From Gelria sp. Kuro-4 (GTDB lineage: Bacteria; Bacillota; DTU030; DUMP01): DNA of 64,000 bases. A model generated the notes under the pieces. It worked only from the letters and a program-made list of their open reading frames with translations. It was not told the DNA's origin and did no database searches. The position numbers and the translations under genes are program-made. Shown here piece by piece: positions 44,476 to 53,088 of this stretch. Position 1 is the first letter of the stretch. Each line of letters starts with the position of its first letter. Where the stretch lies: contig NZ_AP024619.1 of assembly GCF_019668485.1 (NCBI RefSeq), positions 1,549,001-1,613,000 on the forward strand, written 5' to 3'.

Positions 44476-46338
44476 ATGGTAAGCTACGGCGGTTACTGCG
44501 GACGTTTGCTGCGCGTTGATCTTACCACGAAAAAAATAAGCACAGAAGTGCTGACCGACGACTTCATCAGGAAGTATGTTGGTTGCAACGGCTTCGGTGC
44601 TGCTATACTGTTCAAAGAATTGCCGGCACGAATCGATCCTTTTTCGCCGGCAAATAAGGTTGTGCTGGCCACCGGTCCTCTGACAGGCACGATAGTACCA
44701 TGTACTCCCAAAGTGGGCATTTTCACCAAGTCACCGCTGACGGGGGGCTTTATGGATTCCTATGCTGGCGGACATTTCGGAGCAGAGCTTAAGTTTGCCG
44801 GCTTCGACGGTGTGATTATTGAAGGCGTCAGCGAAAACCCAGTTTGGTTGTACATCCACGACGGTCAGGCAGAACTCCGAGATGCTGGCAAACTGTGGGG
44901 CCTTTCGGTTCCTGAGACGGAGGCGGCTGTTCGAGCCGAGCTGAACAACAACGCGGTTCACGTAGCTTCTATTGGACCGGCCGGGGAACGTCTGGTACGT
45001 TTCGGCTGCGTCATGGTGGATATGTCGCACGCTGCCGGAAGAGGGGGGGTAGGCGCGGTCCTGGGTAGCAAAAAGCTCAAGGCCATTGTCGTTCATGGCA
45101 CAAAATACTCAGTGCCGGTGGCCAATGTTGAGGCAACGAAGGCTGTAGCGGATCGTATCTACCAACACATTTCTGAAACGCCCGCGTTACGCGACGGGAT
45201 GCCCAAATACGGGACCACCGGGGCGCTTAAGGCAAACCAGGCCTCCGGCATTCTTGGAACGCGCAACTGGCAGAGCGAAACGTTCGAGCATGCTTCCAAT
45301 ATCGACGGTGATGCGTGCCTTAAAGAACTCTTTGAGAAAAATCTTGCCTGCTTCCAATGCCCGCTGCGCTGCGTTCACTTTTCCCGGATTAAGGAAGGAA
45401 AGTACGCTGGAACAGAAACCATCGGGCCGCAGTACGAAACTATGTACAGCTTAGGCTCGGTGTGCGGAATTGCGGACATCAAAGCCGTGGCCAAGGCTAA
45501 CGAATACTGCAACGCAATGGGGATGGATACCATTTCGGCCGGTGTTACGGTAGCCTTTGCAATGGAGCTTTATGAACGGGGCATTTTGACGGCGGAAGAT
45601 TTGGGTGGGCTACAACTTACCTTCGGTAATGATGACGCCCTGCTTGCAGCGCTGGAAAGAATAGTGACTCGTAGCGGCGTGTACCGCACGCTGGGAGAAG
45701 GGACTAAGCGTGCCGCTGAAATATTCGGTGGGGAAACTTACAAGTATGCCGTCCACGTCAAAGGCCTTGAGCTGGCGGGTCATAGCGGTCGTGGCTACAA
45801 GGGTATGAGCCTTGGCTATGCCACCAGCCCACGCGGAGGAAGCCATCAGGACATGAGGCATCTTCCGGAACGAGCTGGGCAATTCGACAGAAGAGATCCC
45901 AACGGGAAGGCGCAGCTCAACTACGATATCACCTCCACAACCACAATCCGCGATACCCTAAACTACTGTGCCATGATAGAAGATGTGATTGGAAGAGTCG
46001 GCCTGAACGAACGGCATGCTGAGTTACTGAATACTGTTACCGGACTGAATTTCTCAGTTCAAGACGTACAGCGACTCGCAGATAGGATCTGGAACCTCGA
46101 GCGGGCCTTTAACGTCCGCGAGGGTATGAGCCGCAAGGACGACGTTCTTCCTTACCGCTTCATGAACGAGCCCATTCCGGAAGGGCCGTCGCAGGGCATG
46201 CACTGTCCGCCCGAAGAACTGGAGAGGATGAAGGACGAGCTCTACAAACTTCGCCGTTGGACACCGGAAGGCATACCGTCTAAGGAATTGCTCCTAGATC
46301 TTGGACTCGATGACGTGGCGGCGGAGTTGTGGCCGTAA
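44476..46338 (+). CDS. Aldehyde:ferredoxin oxidoreductase, tungsten type (copy 1)
   Basis: A 620-residue AOR that interconverts aldehydes and carboxylic acids using a tungsten-bis(pterin) centre. N-terminal AOR_N features are LLRVDLTTKKI, YVGCNGFGAAIL, TGPLTGT and KSPLTGGFMDSYAGGHFGAELK. The [4Fe-4S] ligands are ACFQCPLRC (C-x2-C-x3-C) and a distal Cys near LNYCAMIEDV. The pterin-binding GLELAGHSGRGYKGMSLGYATSPRGG is present. ATG at 44476 follows GGGAGGAG. Ferredoxin and MoaD-like genes flank it. Confidence 0.95.
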   Translation: MVSYGGYCGRLLRVDLTTKKISTEVLTDDFIRKYVGCNGFGAAILFKELPARIDPFSPANKVVLATGPLTGTIVPCTPKVGIFTKSPLTGGFMDSYAGGHFGAELKFAGFDGVIIEGVSENPVWLYIHDGQAELRDAGKLWGLSVPETEAAVRAELNNNAVHVASIGPAGERLVRFGCVMVDMSHAAGRGGVGAVLGSKKLKAIVVHGTKYSVPVANVEATKAVADRIYQHISETPALRDGMPKYGTTGALKANQASGILGTRNWQSETFEHASNIDGDACLKELFEKNLACFQCPLRCVHFSRIKEGKYAGTETIGPQYETMYSLGSVCGIADIKAVAKANEYCNAMGMDTISAGVTVAFAMELYERGILTAEDLGGLQLTFGNDDALLAALERIVTRSGVYRTLGEGTKRAAEIFGGETYKYAVHVKGLELAGHSGRGYKGMSLGYATSPRGGSHQDMRHLPERAGQFDRRDPNGKAQLNYDITSTTTIRDTLNYCAMIEDVIGRVGLNERHAELLNTVTGLNFSVQDVQRLADRIWNLERAFNVREGMSRKDDVLPYRFMNEPIPEGPSQGMHCPPEELERMKDELYKLRRWTPEGIPSKELLLDLGLDDVAAELWP

Positions 46339-46368
46339 TAGGTCTGCCCGCATGGAGGCGTTTAGGCT

Positions 46369-46659
46369 ATGGATAAACGCTCGGTTAACGTTAAGTTTCT
46401 CGGTGAGTTTCGCGACTTAGCTGGCACAGAGCAAATGATGGTCGTATTGGAAAGCAGGCATACCCTGAGAGATCTCATTCACCAATTGTGCAAGTGTGTA
46501 CCAATGCTGCAGACCCTCCTCTTGAAACCCCGAGAAGAGGGCCTTGCGCCATTCTCCATGATCTTAAATGGAAAAGAGGTGTACTCGCTGGGAGATCTTT
46601 CCCAAATAGTTCCGGATGGTAGTGAGGTGACCTTTTTCTTCTGGGGTGTCGGCGGATGA
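46369..46659 (+). CDS. MoaD/ThiS-family sulfur carrier protein
   Basis: A 96-residue beta-grasp protein ending in Gly-Gly (FFFWGVGG), the site that is adenylated and thiocarboxylated. MoaD gives sulfur to molybdopterin, which AOR needs as tungstopterin. Lying 30 bases after AOR, it may serve pterin synthesis for this enzyme. The central LNGKEVYSLGDLSQIVPDGSEVTFF matches the family. A terminator follows. Confidence 0.85.
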   Translation: MDKRSVNVKFLGEFRDLAGTEQMMVVLESRHTLRDLIHQLCKCVPMLQTLLLKPREEGLAPFSMILNGKEVYSLGDLSQIVPDGSEVTFFFWGVGG

Positions 46660-46737
46660 TGATGATGGTACTATGAGCTGCGATTTGATGATCACAGGCG
46701 TATCGTGCGCATAAGGCATAGACCATACGATCCGAAA

Positions 46738-46772
46738 GGGCCACCCTTTCACTGAGGGATGGCCTTTTTTCT
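46738..46772 (+). terminator. Terminator of the AOR operon
   Basis: GGCCA plus CCCT pair with AGGG (one bulged A) plus TGGCC, followed by six T residues. Confidence 0.8.
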
Positions 46773-47119
46773 TCTTCGACAGGCAGGCCCTGCAACCATG
46801 CCTCCCCGAAGCCTAACAAATCAAGAAACATGCAGCGCGAAGCGCGGAAAGTGGGACCCGCATAAATCACCGATGTTCTTAACCCGGGCCCTAGTCCAGC
46901 CTATAATTGAGGCGAGAACGGGCCGTATAAAAACGAAGGGTGTAGAGTGTAAGTAACTGCCAATAGCACCAAAGATGTAAGCTACTGAAACGTTGTCTTC
47001 GGGGTTAATAGTTCCAGGCCCTGGTGTGGCCGAGTTACAGGTACCAAAGCGGCTAGGGTAATACCATGGCAGTGGTTAATAAGTGACGTGGTCAAAGCAA
47101 GTTACGCATCGAAGTTGCG
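46773..47119. other. Intergenic stretch, no gene recognised
   Basis: About 350 bases between the AOR terminator and the IS21 remnant. Only short frames are present and none resembles a protein I know. It probably contains the distal, degenerate end of the IS21-type element. Confidence 0.4.
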
Positions 47120-47525
47120 AAGGGTAGAGTGAAAAACATCACCTCACAGAGTCATTACTAACGTCAAAACCGCGTACCTTAAGGCCTTGGCAGCAAGCAC
47201 AGATACCAAGAGCGATGGCCAGATGGGTTTACCAGTTTTACCAGAACTTACATTGGCTTAGAAGGAGCACCTTGCTCTTGTTGAGCAACGGGATGGCGGC
47301 AAAGAGTGAGAGTTTTCGTAAGCGGAAAACGGGCGGCCTTAACACGCCGGCGGAGGCTGCTTTTCTCATGCCCTATGATTTCTCGTTCCGTAAGTGCAGC
47401 CAGGTAGTCGACGTGCTTCTCATTTCTCTCTACAGCCTCTCTGGCCAGGGATATAGATACAGGCGGGCCATGGCCGGGAGCCTTAGGCGCTTCAAGTTCG
47501 CCTCAAGTAAGATATTGCGGTCCAT
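47120..47525 (-). pseudogene. istB: IS21-family helper ATPase IstB, remnant
   Basis: On the minus strand a start MDRNILLEANLKRLRLPAMA is followed by a frameshift and stops, then REAVERNEKHVDYLAALTER, KSSLRRRVKAARFPLTKTL and, further on, THLAIALGICACCQGLKV (the Walker A region of IstB without its GPPGTGK). At least two frameshifts and several stop codons make it inactive. Confidence 0.75.
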
Positions 47526-47531
47526 TTACTG

Positions 47532-47945
47532 TTACTCCCCCAAGAGTACGTTAAAGCGGGCCACGTTAGGTTTTTGCACCGTAGGTGAATGGGGTATGCC
47601 TGCCGATCTCTCTGTAGGGCCCACGCGAGCCATTTGGGATAGGACCTCGTGGATGGTGGCAAAGGAGTAACTGCCGGTAGCCAGAGCCTGCTCAATTGCT
47701 GTCTTGAGCGTCGGCTCACCGAAGAAGCATTCAAGACAGAAGATATGGACGAACTCACGTGTAGGAACGCGGTAACGAACGAAACCGTGCAGAGCCGCAT
47801 GCAGAAGAGATTGATCCGCCTGGGCTTACCGTCTTCCGCGAGTGGCCCAGCTTACGGGCGATCTGGTGGATCGACTTTCCTCGCCGCTCATGTAGCCACC
47901 GGATATAATCTTCTAGCACCTCTTCTTCCTCCTGTTGCCAAGATT
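47532..47945 (-). pseudogene. istA: IS21-family transposase IstA, remnant with internal deletion
   Basis: The minus strand starts with a helix-turn-helix, EDYIRWLHERRGKSIHQIARKLGHSRKTV. After a frameshift it jumps to a C-terminal piece (PTREFVHIFCLECFF, AIEQALATGSYSFATIHEVL, VQKPNVARFNVLLGE). The catalytic DDE core is missing. It lies upstream of the istB remnant in the normal IS21 order. Confidence 0.65.
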
Positions 47946-47978
47946 AGTGATCTTAAGCAACAGGATTCGACGTGTTAG

Positions 47979-48136
47979 GGTGGTCCCCTTTAGCGTTGGC
48001 GAAAGGCCGCTAAGTGGTCTTTTTTACATTATCGAAAACAATCCAGCACCCTGTGAACTTCTCCTTTCACAACGCATTTGAGCATTGGTGGCCCACACTT
48101 TGGGCCTGTTTTGAAGTGAATGGGTGGTCACTTTAA
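47979..48136. repeat. Terminal repeats of the IS21-type remnant
   Basis: Three related words, GGTGGTCCCCTTTA (47979), GGTGGCCCACACTTT (48087) and GGTGGTCACTTTAA (48123), lie in the same orientation upstream of the istA remnant. Multiple terminal repeats of this kind are typical of IS21 ends. Confidence 0.5.
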
Positions 48137-48236
48137 TCAGAATGCACAGTTTTGCATCTAATACCGCTTATAAGAGCTATGAGAAAAAATATTGGCAGAA
48201 CAAGAGGAATATGAGGAGGCGTGTCGAACACTATGA

Positions 48237-48247
48237 TTGTCGGACAA
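48237..48247. promoter_or_regulatory. Candidate FadR/GntR-family operator
   Basis: TTGTC-G-GACAA, a perfect palindrome that fits the FadR-subfamily pattern TnGTnnnACnA. It is 73 bp before the start of a FadR-type regulator gene, so autoregulation is likely. Confidence 0.5.
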
Positions 48248-48282
48248 GGCTACAACCAGACATGTTTTTCCAAAAAGACAAT

Positions 48283-48300
48283 TGTTCTCTAGAATGAACA
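48283..48300. promoter_or_regulatory. Second inverted repeat before the FadR-type gene
   Basis: TGTTC-TCTAGAAT-GAACA, a 5-bp inverted repeat with an 8-bp centre, ending 19 bases before the start codon. It could be a second operator. Confidence 0.35.
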
Positions 48301-48319
48301 TATGTTTGGAGGAATCTTT

Positions 48320-49057
48320 TTGGATGTAATTAAAAGGATAACCGTACGCGACTCGTTAATTGGCTACTTTCAAAACCAACTCCTGCGGGGGAAACTGAGT
48401 CCGGGAGATAAGTTGCCGACAGAAAAAGAACTGTCTGAGTCCCTACGTGTTGGACGTGCTTCTATTAGAGAAGCATTGTCAGCTCTTACCTTTATGGGCA
48501 TTTTGAAAAAAACACCGGAAGGAACTTTTGTAAATGACAAACCTGGGAAACTTCCCGCGTTGACCGTCTTAAGTGCCTCGCTTATCTACGGGAGTAGTGA
48601 TTACCAGCTTTATGAGGCCCGCAAGATTATAGAGGTGGGAATCGCTGGGTTGGCAGCGGAGCGTGCAACAAGGGAGAAAGTTGCCAGGTTGGAACAGAGT
48701 ATCGAGACGTTACGCACTCTTATCGGGCAGGGCAAAGAATTTTTCGACGAGGACGTTAGATTCCATCTTGGCATAGTCGAGATGACCGGTAACAAGATCC
48801 TTTACAGCTTGATGGAAACGATGAGCGAACTCATTGCGGCGCAAATGAGCGAGAAGATAGCAATTATCGCCAAGGAGAAAGGGCTTTCCTACGCGATGGC
48901 TATAGAATACCACCATACCGAAGCTATTAAAGAACATTCAAGAATATTAGACGACCTTAAGCGAGGTGATTGTGAGGCGGCTCAGAGGAGCATGTTTTTT
49001 CACTTGCACCATTGGCAGAAGTACTGCCGGCCCGTTGGGCACCAATGTACAAAGTGA
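48320..49057 (+). CDS. FadR-subfamily GntR transcriptional regulator
   Basis: A 245-residue regulator. The N-terminal winged helix reads LSPGDKLPTEKELSESLRVGRASIREALSALTFMGILKK. The C-terminal FCD domain (about residues 85-235) is all-helical and has the metal-binding Asp/His pattern in DVRFHLGIVEMTGN and later EYHHTEAIKEHSRILDDLKRGD. Such FCD domains bind carboxylic acids. TTG at 48320 lies 9 bases after GGAGG; ATG at 48302 lacks a ribosome site. It probably controls the catabolic genes around it. Confidence 0.9.
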   Translation: MDVIKRITVRDSLIGYFQNQLLRGKLSPGDKLPTEKELSESLRVGRASIREALSALTFMGILKKTPEGTFVNDKPGKLPALTVLSASLIYGSSDYQLYEARKIIEVGIAGLAAERATREKVARLEQSIETLRTLIGQGKEFFDEDVRFHLGIVEMTGNKILYSLMETMSELIAAQMSEKIAIIAKEKGLSYAMAIEYHHTEAIKEHSRILDDLKRGDCEAAQRSMFFHLHHWQKYCRPVGHQCTK

Positions 49058-49130
49058 GTTGGGGGGTGGGGAAAAAGAGCCAAGTGGCATGAGCTACTGT
49101 CTTTACGCAGTAAGAGGAGGGTATAGGCTT

Positions 49131-50297
49131 ATGACCGGTATCCGCGAGTTTACCGTACCCACCAAGGTTAGGTATGGTTTCGGAGCTGCGAAGACAATCG
49201 GTGCATTGTCAAAAGAGGTCGGCAGCAGGAGTGCCCTCATAGTTACCGATCCCGGCTTAGTCAAGGCCGGTTTGTTGAGAACTATTAGCTCCATGCTGGA
49301 AGAAGAAGGTATTACGTTCAGCTGCTATGATCAGGTAGAACCAAACCCTTCCATAGAAAACGTTGAGGCCTGCTTTGCTATCTATCAGCAGTATAAGCCT
49401 GACGTGGTAATTGGCCTGGGAGGCGGGAGCTCCATTGACACGGCGAAGGCCGTTGCCGTGCTTGCCACCAACGGTGGTCACATTGTCGACTACGAGGGCT
49501 ATAACAAAGTAACGAGGCCGAAGAAGACGGTCATAGCCATTCCCACGACCGCCGGGACCGGTAGTGAAGTCACGGCGTCGTCTGTGATTACAGACCGGCA
49601 GCGGCAGATCAAGATGGCAGTCATTAGTTTCAACGTTATACCTGAGTACGCGCTGGTCGATCCAGAACTGACTCTATCCGTTCCCCCGGCTCTTACGGCA
49701 TCTACTGGAATGGATGCCCTAACCCACGCCATAGAGTCTTATGTTTCCAAGGAAGCTATTCCGCAGTCAGAAGCTTTTGCCCTGCACGCCATCAGGCTCA
49801 TCAGCCGCAGCCTTCGCCGCGCCGTCTTCGACGGTGACAGCCGGGAGGCCCGCGGCGACATGATGATGGGTAGTCTTCTTGCAGGCATGGCTTTCGCTGT
49901 CTCTAAACTTGGAAACGTACATGCCATGGCGCACCCGTTGGGTGGCGTTTTCAACATACCTCACGGCATTGCCAATGCTGTCCTCCTTCCGTACGTCATG
50001 AAGTTTAATGCCCTGGCTTGCCCGGAGAAATTTGCCGACATCGCGGCCGCTATGGGAGCCGATGTGACAGGGCTGACACCGCGGGAGGCGGCGCTCAAAG
50101 CGGTGGCGCTTGTCCGTGAGCTGAACGCGGATATCGGTATCCCGGATAACCTTGGTTGCCTTGGCGTGACGACAGCGGCTCTGGACAAGCTCTGCGAGGA
50201 CACCATGCGCAGCGGAAACGTTTTGATTAACCCTCGCAAGACTACGGTTCAGGACATCCGTAAACTGTATCAGGACGCGATAGCCGGGGCTTTCTAA
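49131..50297 (+). CDS. Iron-containing alcohol dehydrogenase
   Basis: A 388-residue type III (iron) alcohol dehydrogenase that interconverts alcohols and aldehydes with NAD(P)H. It shows FTVPTKVRYGFGA, the nucleotide motif GLGGGSSIDTAKA, TTAGTGSEVTASSVI, and the metal ligands in SKLGNVHAMAHPLGGVFNIPHGIANAVLLP. ATG at 49131 follows GAGGAGGG. It may make or remove the aldehyde handled by the AORs. It lies between the regulator and a TRAP transporter. Confidence 0.93.
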   Translation: MTGIREFTVPTKVRYGFGAAKTIGALSKEVGSRSALIVTDPGLVKAGLLRTISSMLEEEGITFSCYDQVEPNPSIENVEACFAIYQQYKPDVVIGLGGGSSIDTAKAVAVLATNGGHIVDYEGYNKVTRPKKTVIAIPTTAGTGSEVTASSVITDRQRQIKMAVISFNVIPEYALVDPELTLSVPPALTASTGMDALTHAIESYVSKEAIPQSEAFALHAIRLISRSLRRAVFDGDSREARGDMMMGSLLAGMAFAVSKLGNVHAMAHPLGGVFNIPHGIANAVLLPYVMKFNALACPEKFADIAAAMGADVTGLTPREAALKAVALVRELNADIGIPDNLGCLGVTTAALDKLCEDTMRSGNVLINPRKTTVQDIRKLYQDAIAGAF

Positions 50298-50379
50298 GCA
50301 GAAACGTTGGCAAGCTGCGCTAAGCTGGTTTTTACGAGTAAGAAGCTTAAGTTTTAGAACACATGAAGGAGGGTTTAGG

Positions 50380-51435
50380 GTGAAAAAATTCTGCGCTTTC
50401 ATAGTAGTGGCTGTGCTCATCATATCGTTGCTTTCCGGTTGCGGTGGGGGGCGGCAAGCTCAACCGCAAGGAGGCTCCGGTACGGCACCATCCCAGGATA
50501 CGATTACCATTAAGCTAGCCCACGCTTCTCCAGCTACCAACGACCGTCTTGAGGCTTCGTGCCAGGAATTTGCTAAAGCGGTAAAGGAAAAGACAAACGG
50601 TAAAATCATCGTACAGACGTACCCGGCTTCCCAGCTGGGTGGAGAGCGGGAAGAGCTCGAAGGCGTGCAGATGGGTACGATCGAGATGGCGGCCCTGAGC
50701 AGCGGCCCCTTCCCGGGCATTTTCCCGGACATCATGGTATTTGACATGCCTTACCTGTTCTTCTCACGCGAAGCGGCCTTTAAAGTGCTGGACGGCCCGG
50801 TGGGGCAGGAGATCCTCGACCGCCTGCTGCAAAAGACCGGCATCCGGGCTCTCGCTTGGGGCGAGAACGGCTTCCGCCACTTTACCAATAACGTCCGCCC
50901 CATACTTAAGCCAGAAGACCTAAAGGGCCTCAAGATCCGCACTATGGAAAACCCGGCGCACATGGCTATCGTCCGCACTCTGGGCGGCGACCCCACGCCC
51001 ATGGCGTTTGGCGAGGTTTACACGGCCCTGGCCCAAAAGACTGTGGATGGCCAGGAAAACCCGGTTTCGCTGATAACCTCGATGAAGTTCCACGAAGTGC
51101 AGAAGTACTGCACGTTGGACGGTCACGTGTATAACCCCTACCTCCTAATCATCAATGACAAGTTTTTCCAGTCACTAGATGCGGATTCCCAGAAGGCGTT
51201 GCAGGAAGCAGCGGCGCTCTGGAGGGACGTCGAGCGGAAGCTGAACGAAGAGCAGGTACAGGCCGGTGTGAAACTGATGAAGGACGCCGGCGTGCAGGTT
51301 GATGAATTGACAACGGAACAGAAGGAAGTATTCCGCAAAGCGACTCAGCCCGTGTACGACGAGTTTGCCAAACAGCTTGACCCCGCCTTGATGGAGAAAG
51401 TACTGAAAGCGGCTCAGGAGGCTAACGGAATTTAG
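50380..51435 (+). CDS. dctP: TRAP transporter substrate-binding lipoprotein DctP
   Basis: A 351-residue extracytoplasmic solute receptor. The signal peptide ends in the lipobox SLLSGCGGG. The DctP family start TIKLAHASPATNDRLEASCQEFAKAVKEKTNGKI, the segment FDMPYLF, and the ligand region NGFRHFTNNVRPILKPEDLKGLKIRTMENP are present. The Arg in KIRTME usually binds the ligand carboxylate. It uses a GTG start after GAAGGAGGG. It is separated from its dctQM partners by an insertion sequence. Confidence 0.95.
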   Translation: MKKFCAFIVVAVLIISLLSGCGGGRQAQPQGGSGTAPSQDTITIKLAHASPATNDRLEASCQEFAKAVKEKTNGKIIVQTYPASQLGGEREELEGVQMGTIEMAALSSGPFPGIFPDIMVFDMPYLFFSREAAFKVLDGPVGQEILDRLLQKTGIRALAWGENGFRHFTNNVRPILKPEDLKGLKIRTMENPAHMAIVRTLGGDPTPMAFGEVYTALAQKTVDGQENPVSLITSMKFHEVQKYCTLDGHVYNPYLLIINDKFFQSLDADSQKALQEAAALWRDVERKLNEEQVQAGVKLMKDAGVQVDELTTEQKEVFRKATQPVYDEFAKQLDPALMEKVLKAAQEANGI

Positions 51436-51455
51436 TCTTCAGCTTTCAACCGGGA

Positions 51456-51476
51456 GGGAGGAGATACCTCCTCCCT
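51456..51476. repeat. Left flank of the IS1182-type insertion: 20-21 bp hairpin direct repeat
   Basis: GGGAGGAGATACCTCCTCCC plus T: an 8-bp perfect stem around ATAC. It is identical to 53041-53061, so the two copies look like a target duplication of a whole intergenic hairpin. Confidence 0.85.
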
Positions 51477-51488
51477 GAGATTGCTGAC

Positions 51489-51521
51489 AAACCCCTGCAA
51501 CGTCAAGCGGTGCAGGGGTTT
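51489..51521 (+). terminator. Hairpin inside the left end of the insertion sequence
   Basis: AAACCCCTGCA pairs with TGCAGGGGTTT across a 11-base loop and is followed by AATCTTAAT. On the plus strand it could reduce read-through from dctP into the element. Confidence 0.5.
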
Positions 51522-52951
51522 AATCTTAATATCGGGCTTATGAAGGAGAAGAGATGCTGTAAAAGTTGATGTAGGCGAGAACTAGGAGATGGTCCTTGTC
51601 CCTGTTTCCACAAGAAGAGGGCCATCTTTTTCATGTTCTGGCAAGCGGCCGTAAGGAGGCACTGCTCTGTGACTTTGCTGCGCCCCCGCATACGGCAATA
51701 TCTTAGACCATGCAGTTCTTTAGAATCTGCGAAGCTTCTTTCAATGGTTAGCTTCCTTCGCCGGTATAGTTCTTTCCCGCGCACGCTAAGACGATTTTCC
51801 CTTATCCATTCCTTATCGTCTTCCCAAACATGTCTGGTTAAAACTTTAGTATGGTTTTTGGAATGTGTACAACGGCTTAGCATTGGGCACTTTTTACATA
51901 CTTCGGGGTCAGATTTATACTCCCGGTACCCTTCACGATTGGTTGTGCGATAGGTGAGGACGCTACCGGCAGGACAGGTGTAGTGATCCTGTTCAGGATC
52001 ATATTTGTACTGCCACTTGTGAAAGACCCCTTTCTTAGGACGGAACCTCCTATGAGCGATGACAGCATAAATTCCTTTTTGCCTTAGACCATGGGCAATA
52101 GGATTAGTGAGATAGCCTGCATCAAGCGCCACAGCCTCGACTTTAAAACCAAAGCGATGGATTTGCCTGTCAAGTCGACTGAGATAGGGAACAGAATCAT
52201 GGACATTCCCAGCGGTTACATAAGAGTCTGTGATTAGGTTCAACTTCCCGTCTACAGTTCTATGTTCCAGGTAAAAGAATCCCCGTGGCTTACCTTCCCG
52301 TACCATATGCCCGCTTTCGGGGTCAGTTGTACTGATTCGGGTTTGCCTTGTTTCGGGAGGTTCTTTTCCCTTATCCTTTAACGGCTTCTTCCCATGTTCT
52401 AAACGGTCATCCTCTACTGCTTTGTCCAGTTCCTCTACGTAGTCCTTTGTTGACTTGGCTACTTTTTCAATGGTGAATTTGCTTTTGCTGGCGTTTGCTT
52501 TTAGGAACGTAGAGTCGGAAAACAATTCTTTCCCGTCGATCAGCCCTTTGGACATTGCCTGAAATACTATCTCGTCAAATATCTGCTGGAATACATCTGT
52601 TCCATTGAACCGCCGACGTCGATTCTGGCTTATGGTGGAGTGATGGGGTACTAGATCTGAAAGAGAAAGCCCTAGGAACCAGCGATAGGCCACGTTAACT
52701 TTGATCTCTTCAACCAAACGACGCTCTGAACGTATCCCATAAATGTAACCAATGAACAACATCTTAAAGAGAATCACCGGATCAATACACGGCCGACCGT
52801 TATCCTCACAATATAAGTTCTTGGTCTTCTCTGTGATAAACCCAAAATCTATGTACTTGGTGATCTTTCGAAGTAGATGGTCCTTGGGAACCAGGTCTTC
52901 TATGTTAACGAATTCATAGCTCAGTTGTTGGGTTTTACGAGTTCTAAACAT
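51503..52951 (-). CDS. IS1182-family transposase
   Basis: A 482-residue full-length transposase with no frameshift. The N-terminal DUF772-like part has YIDFGFITEKTKNLYCEDNGRPCIDPVILFKMLFIGYIYGIRSERRL. The DDE part has SDSTFLKANASKSKF, ALDAGYLTN, and the C-terminal YRRRKLTIERSFADSKELHGLRYCRMRG. A small zinc-like cluster (CPAGS, CKKCPMLSRC) lies between. Its last codons overlap an 11-bp hairpin (51489-51521) that could stop transcription entering from dctP. The element looks recent. Confidence 0.93.
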   Translation of the reverse strand: MFRTRKTQQLSYEFVNIEDLVPKDHLLRKITKYIDFGFITEKTKNLYCEDNGRPCIDPVILFKMLFIGYIYGIRSERRLVEEIKVNVAYRWFLGLSLSDLVPHHSTISQNRRRRFNGTDVFQQIFDEIVFQAMSKGLIDGKELFSDSTFLKANASKSKFTIEKVAKSTKDYVEELDKAVEDDRLEHGKKPLKDKGKEPPETRQTRISTTDPESGHMVREGKPRGFFYLEHRTVDGKLNLITDSYVTAGNVHDSVPYLSRLDRQIHRFGFKVEAVALDAGYLTNPIAHGLRQKGIYAVIAHRRFRPKKGVFHKWQYKYDPEQDHYTCPAGSVLTYRTTNREGYREYKSDPEVCKKCPMLSRCTHSKNHTKVLTRHVWEDDKEWIRENRLSVRGKELYRRRKLTIERSFADSKELHGLRYCRMRGRSKVTEQCLLTAACQNMKKMALFLWKQGQGPSPSSRLHQLLQHLFSFISPILRLNPCTA

Positions 52952-53040
52952 CTATCTTGCTTTCACTCCTTTTTCTATTGACTACATTAATATAGTATTC
53001 GACAAAAAGAGGCTGCTGACCTTCTTTGTCAACAGCCTCA

Positions 53041-53061
53041 GGGAGGAGATACCTCCTCCCT
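53041..53061. repeat. Right flank of the IS1182-type insertion: second copy of the hairpin repeat
   Basis: Exact 21-base repeat of 51456-51476. In the uninterrupted operon a single copy would have stood between dctP and dctQ. Confidence 0.85.
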
Positions 53062-53088
53062 CTTATGTTCAAGGAGGAAAAAGAGACC

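Larger units (their letters stand above)
51476..53040 (-). mobile_element. IS1182-family insertion sequence, complete
   Basis: A roughly 1.56-kb element with an intact transposase gene. Its ends are imperfect inverted repeats: TGAGATTGCTGACAAA on the left (51476-51491) and the complement of TTTGTCAACAGCCTCA on the right (53025-53040), with matches TGAG..TG.TGACAAA. It is flanked by a 20-21 bp direct repeat. It splits a TRAP transporter operon between dctP and dctQ without breaking a coding region. Confidence 0.85.

Noticed and set aside
46977-46993. Word GTAAGCTACTGAA resembling GTAAGCTGCTGAA near 36613, as a shared repeat
   Set aside because: The match is 12 of 13 bases only and does not extend, so it may be chance.
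50300-50379. Sigma-54 promoter before dctP (TTGGCAAGCTGCGC)
   Set aside because: TGGCA and TGC are too close; the 10-bp separation between the GG and GC elements is not met.
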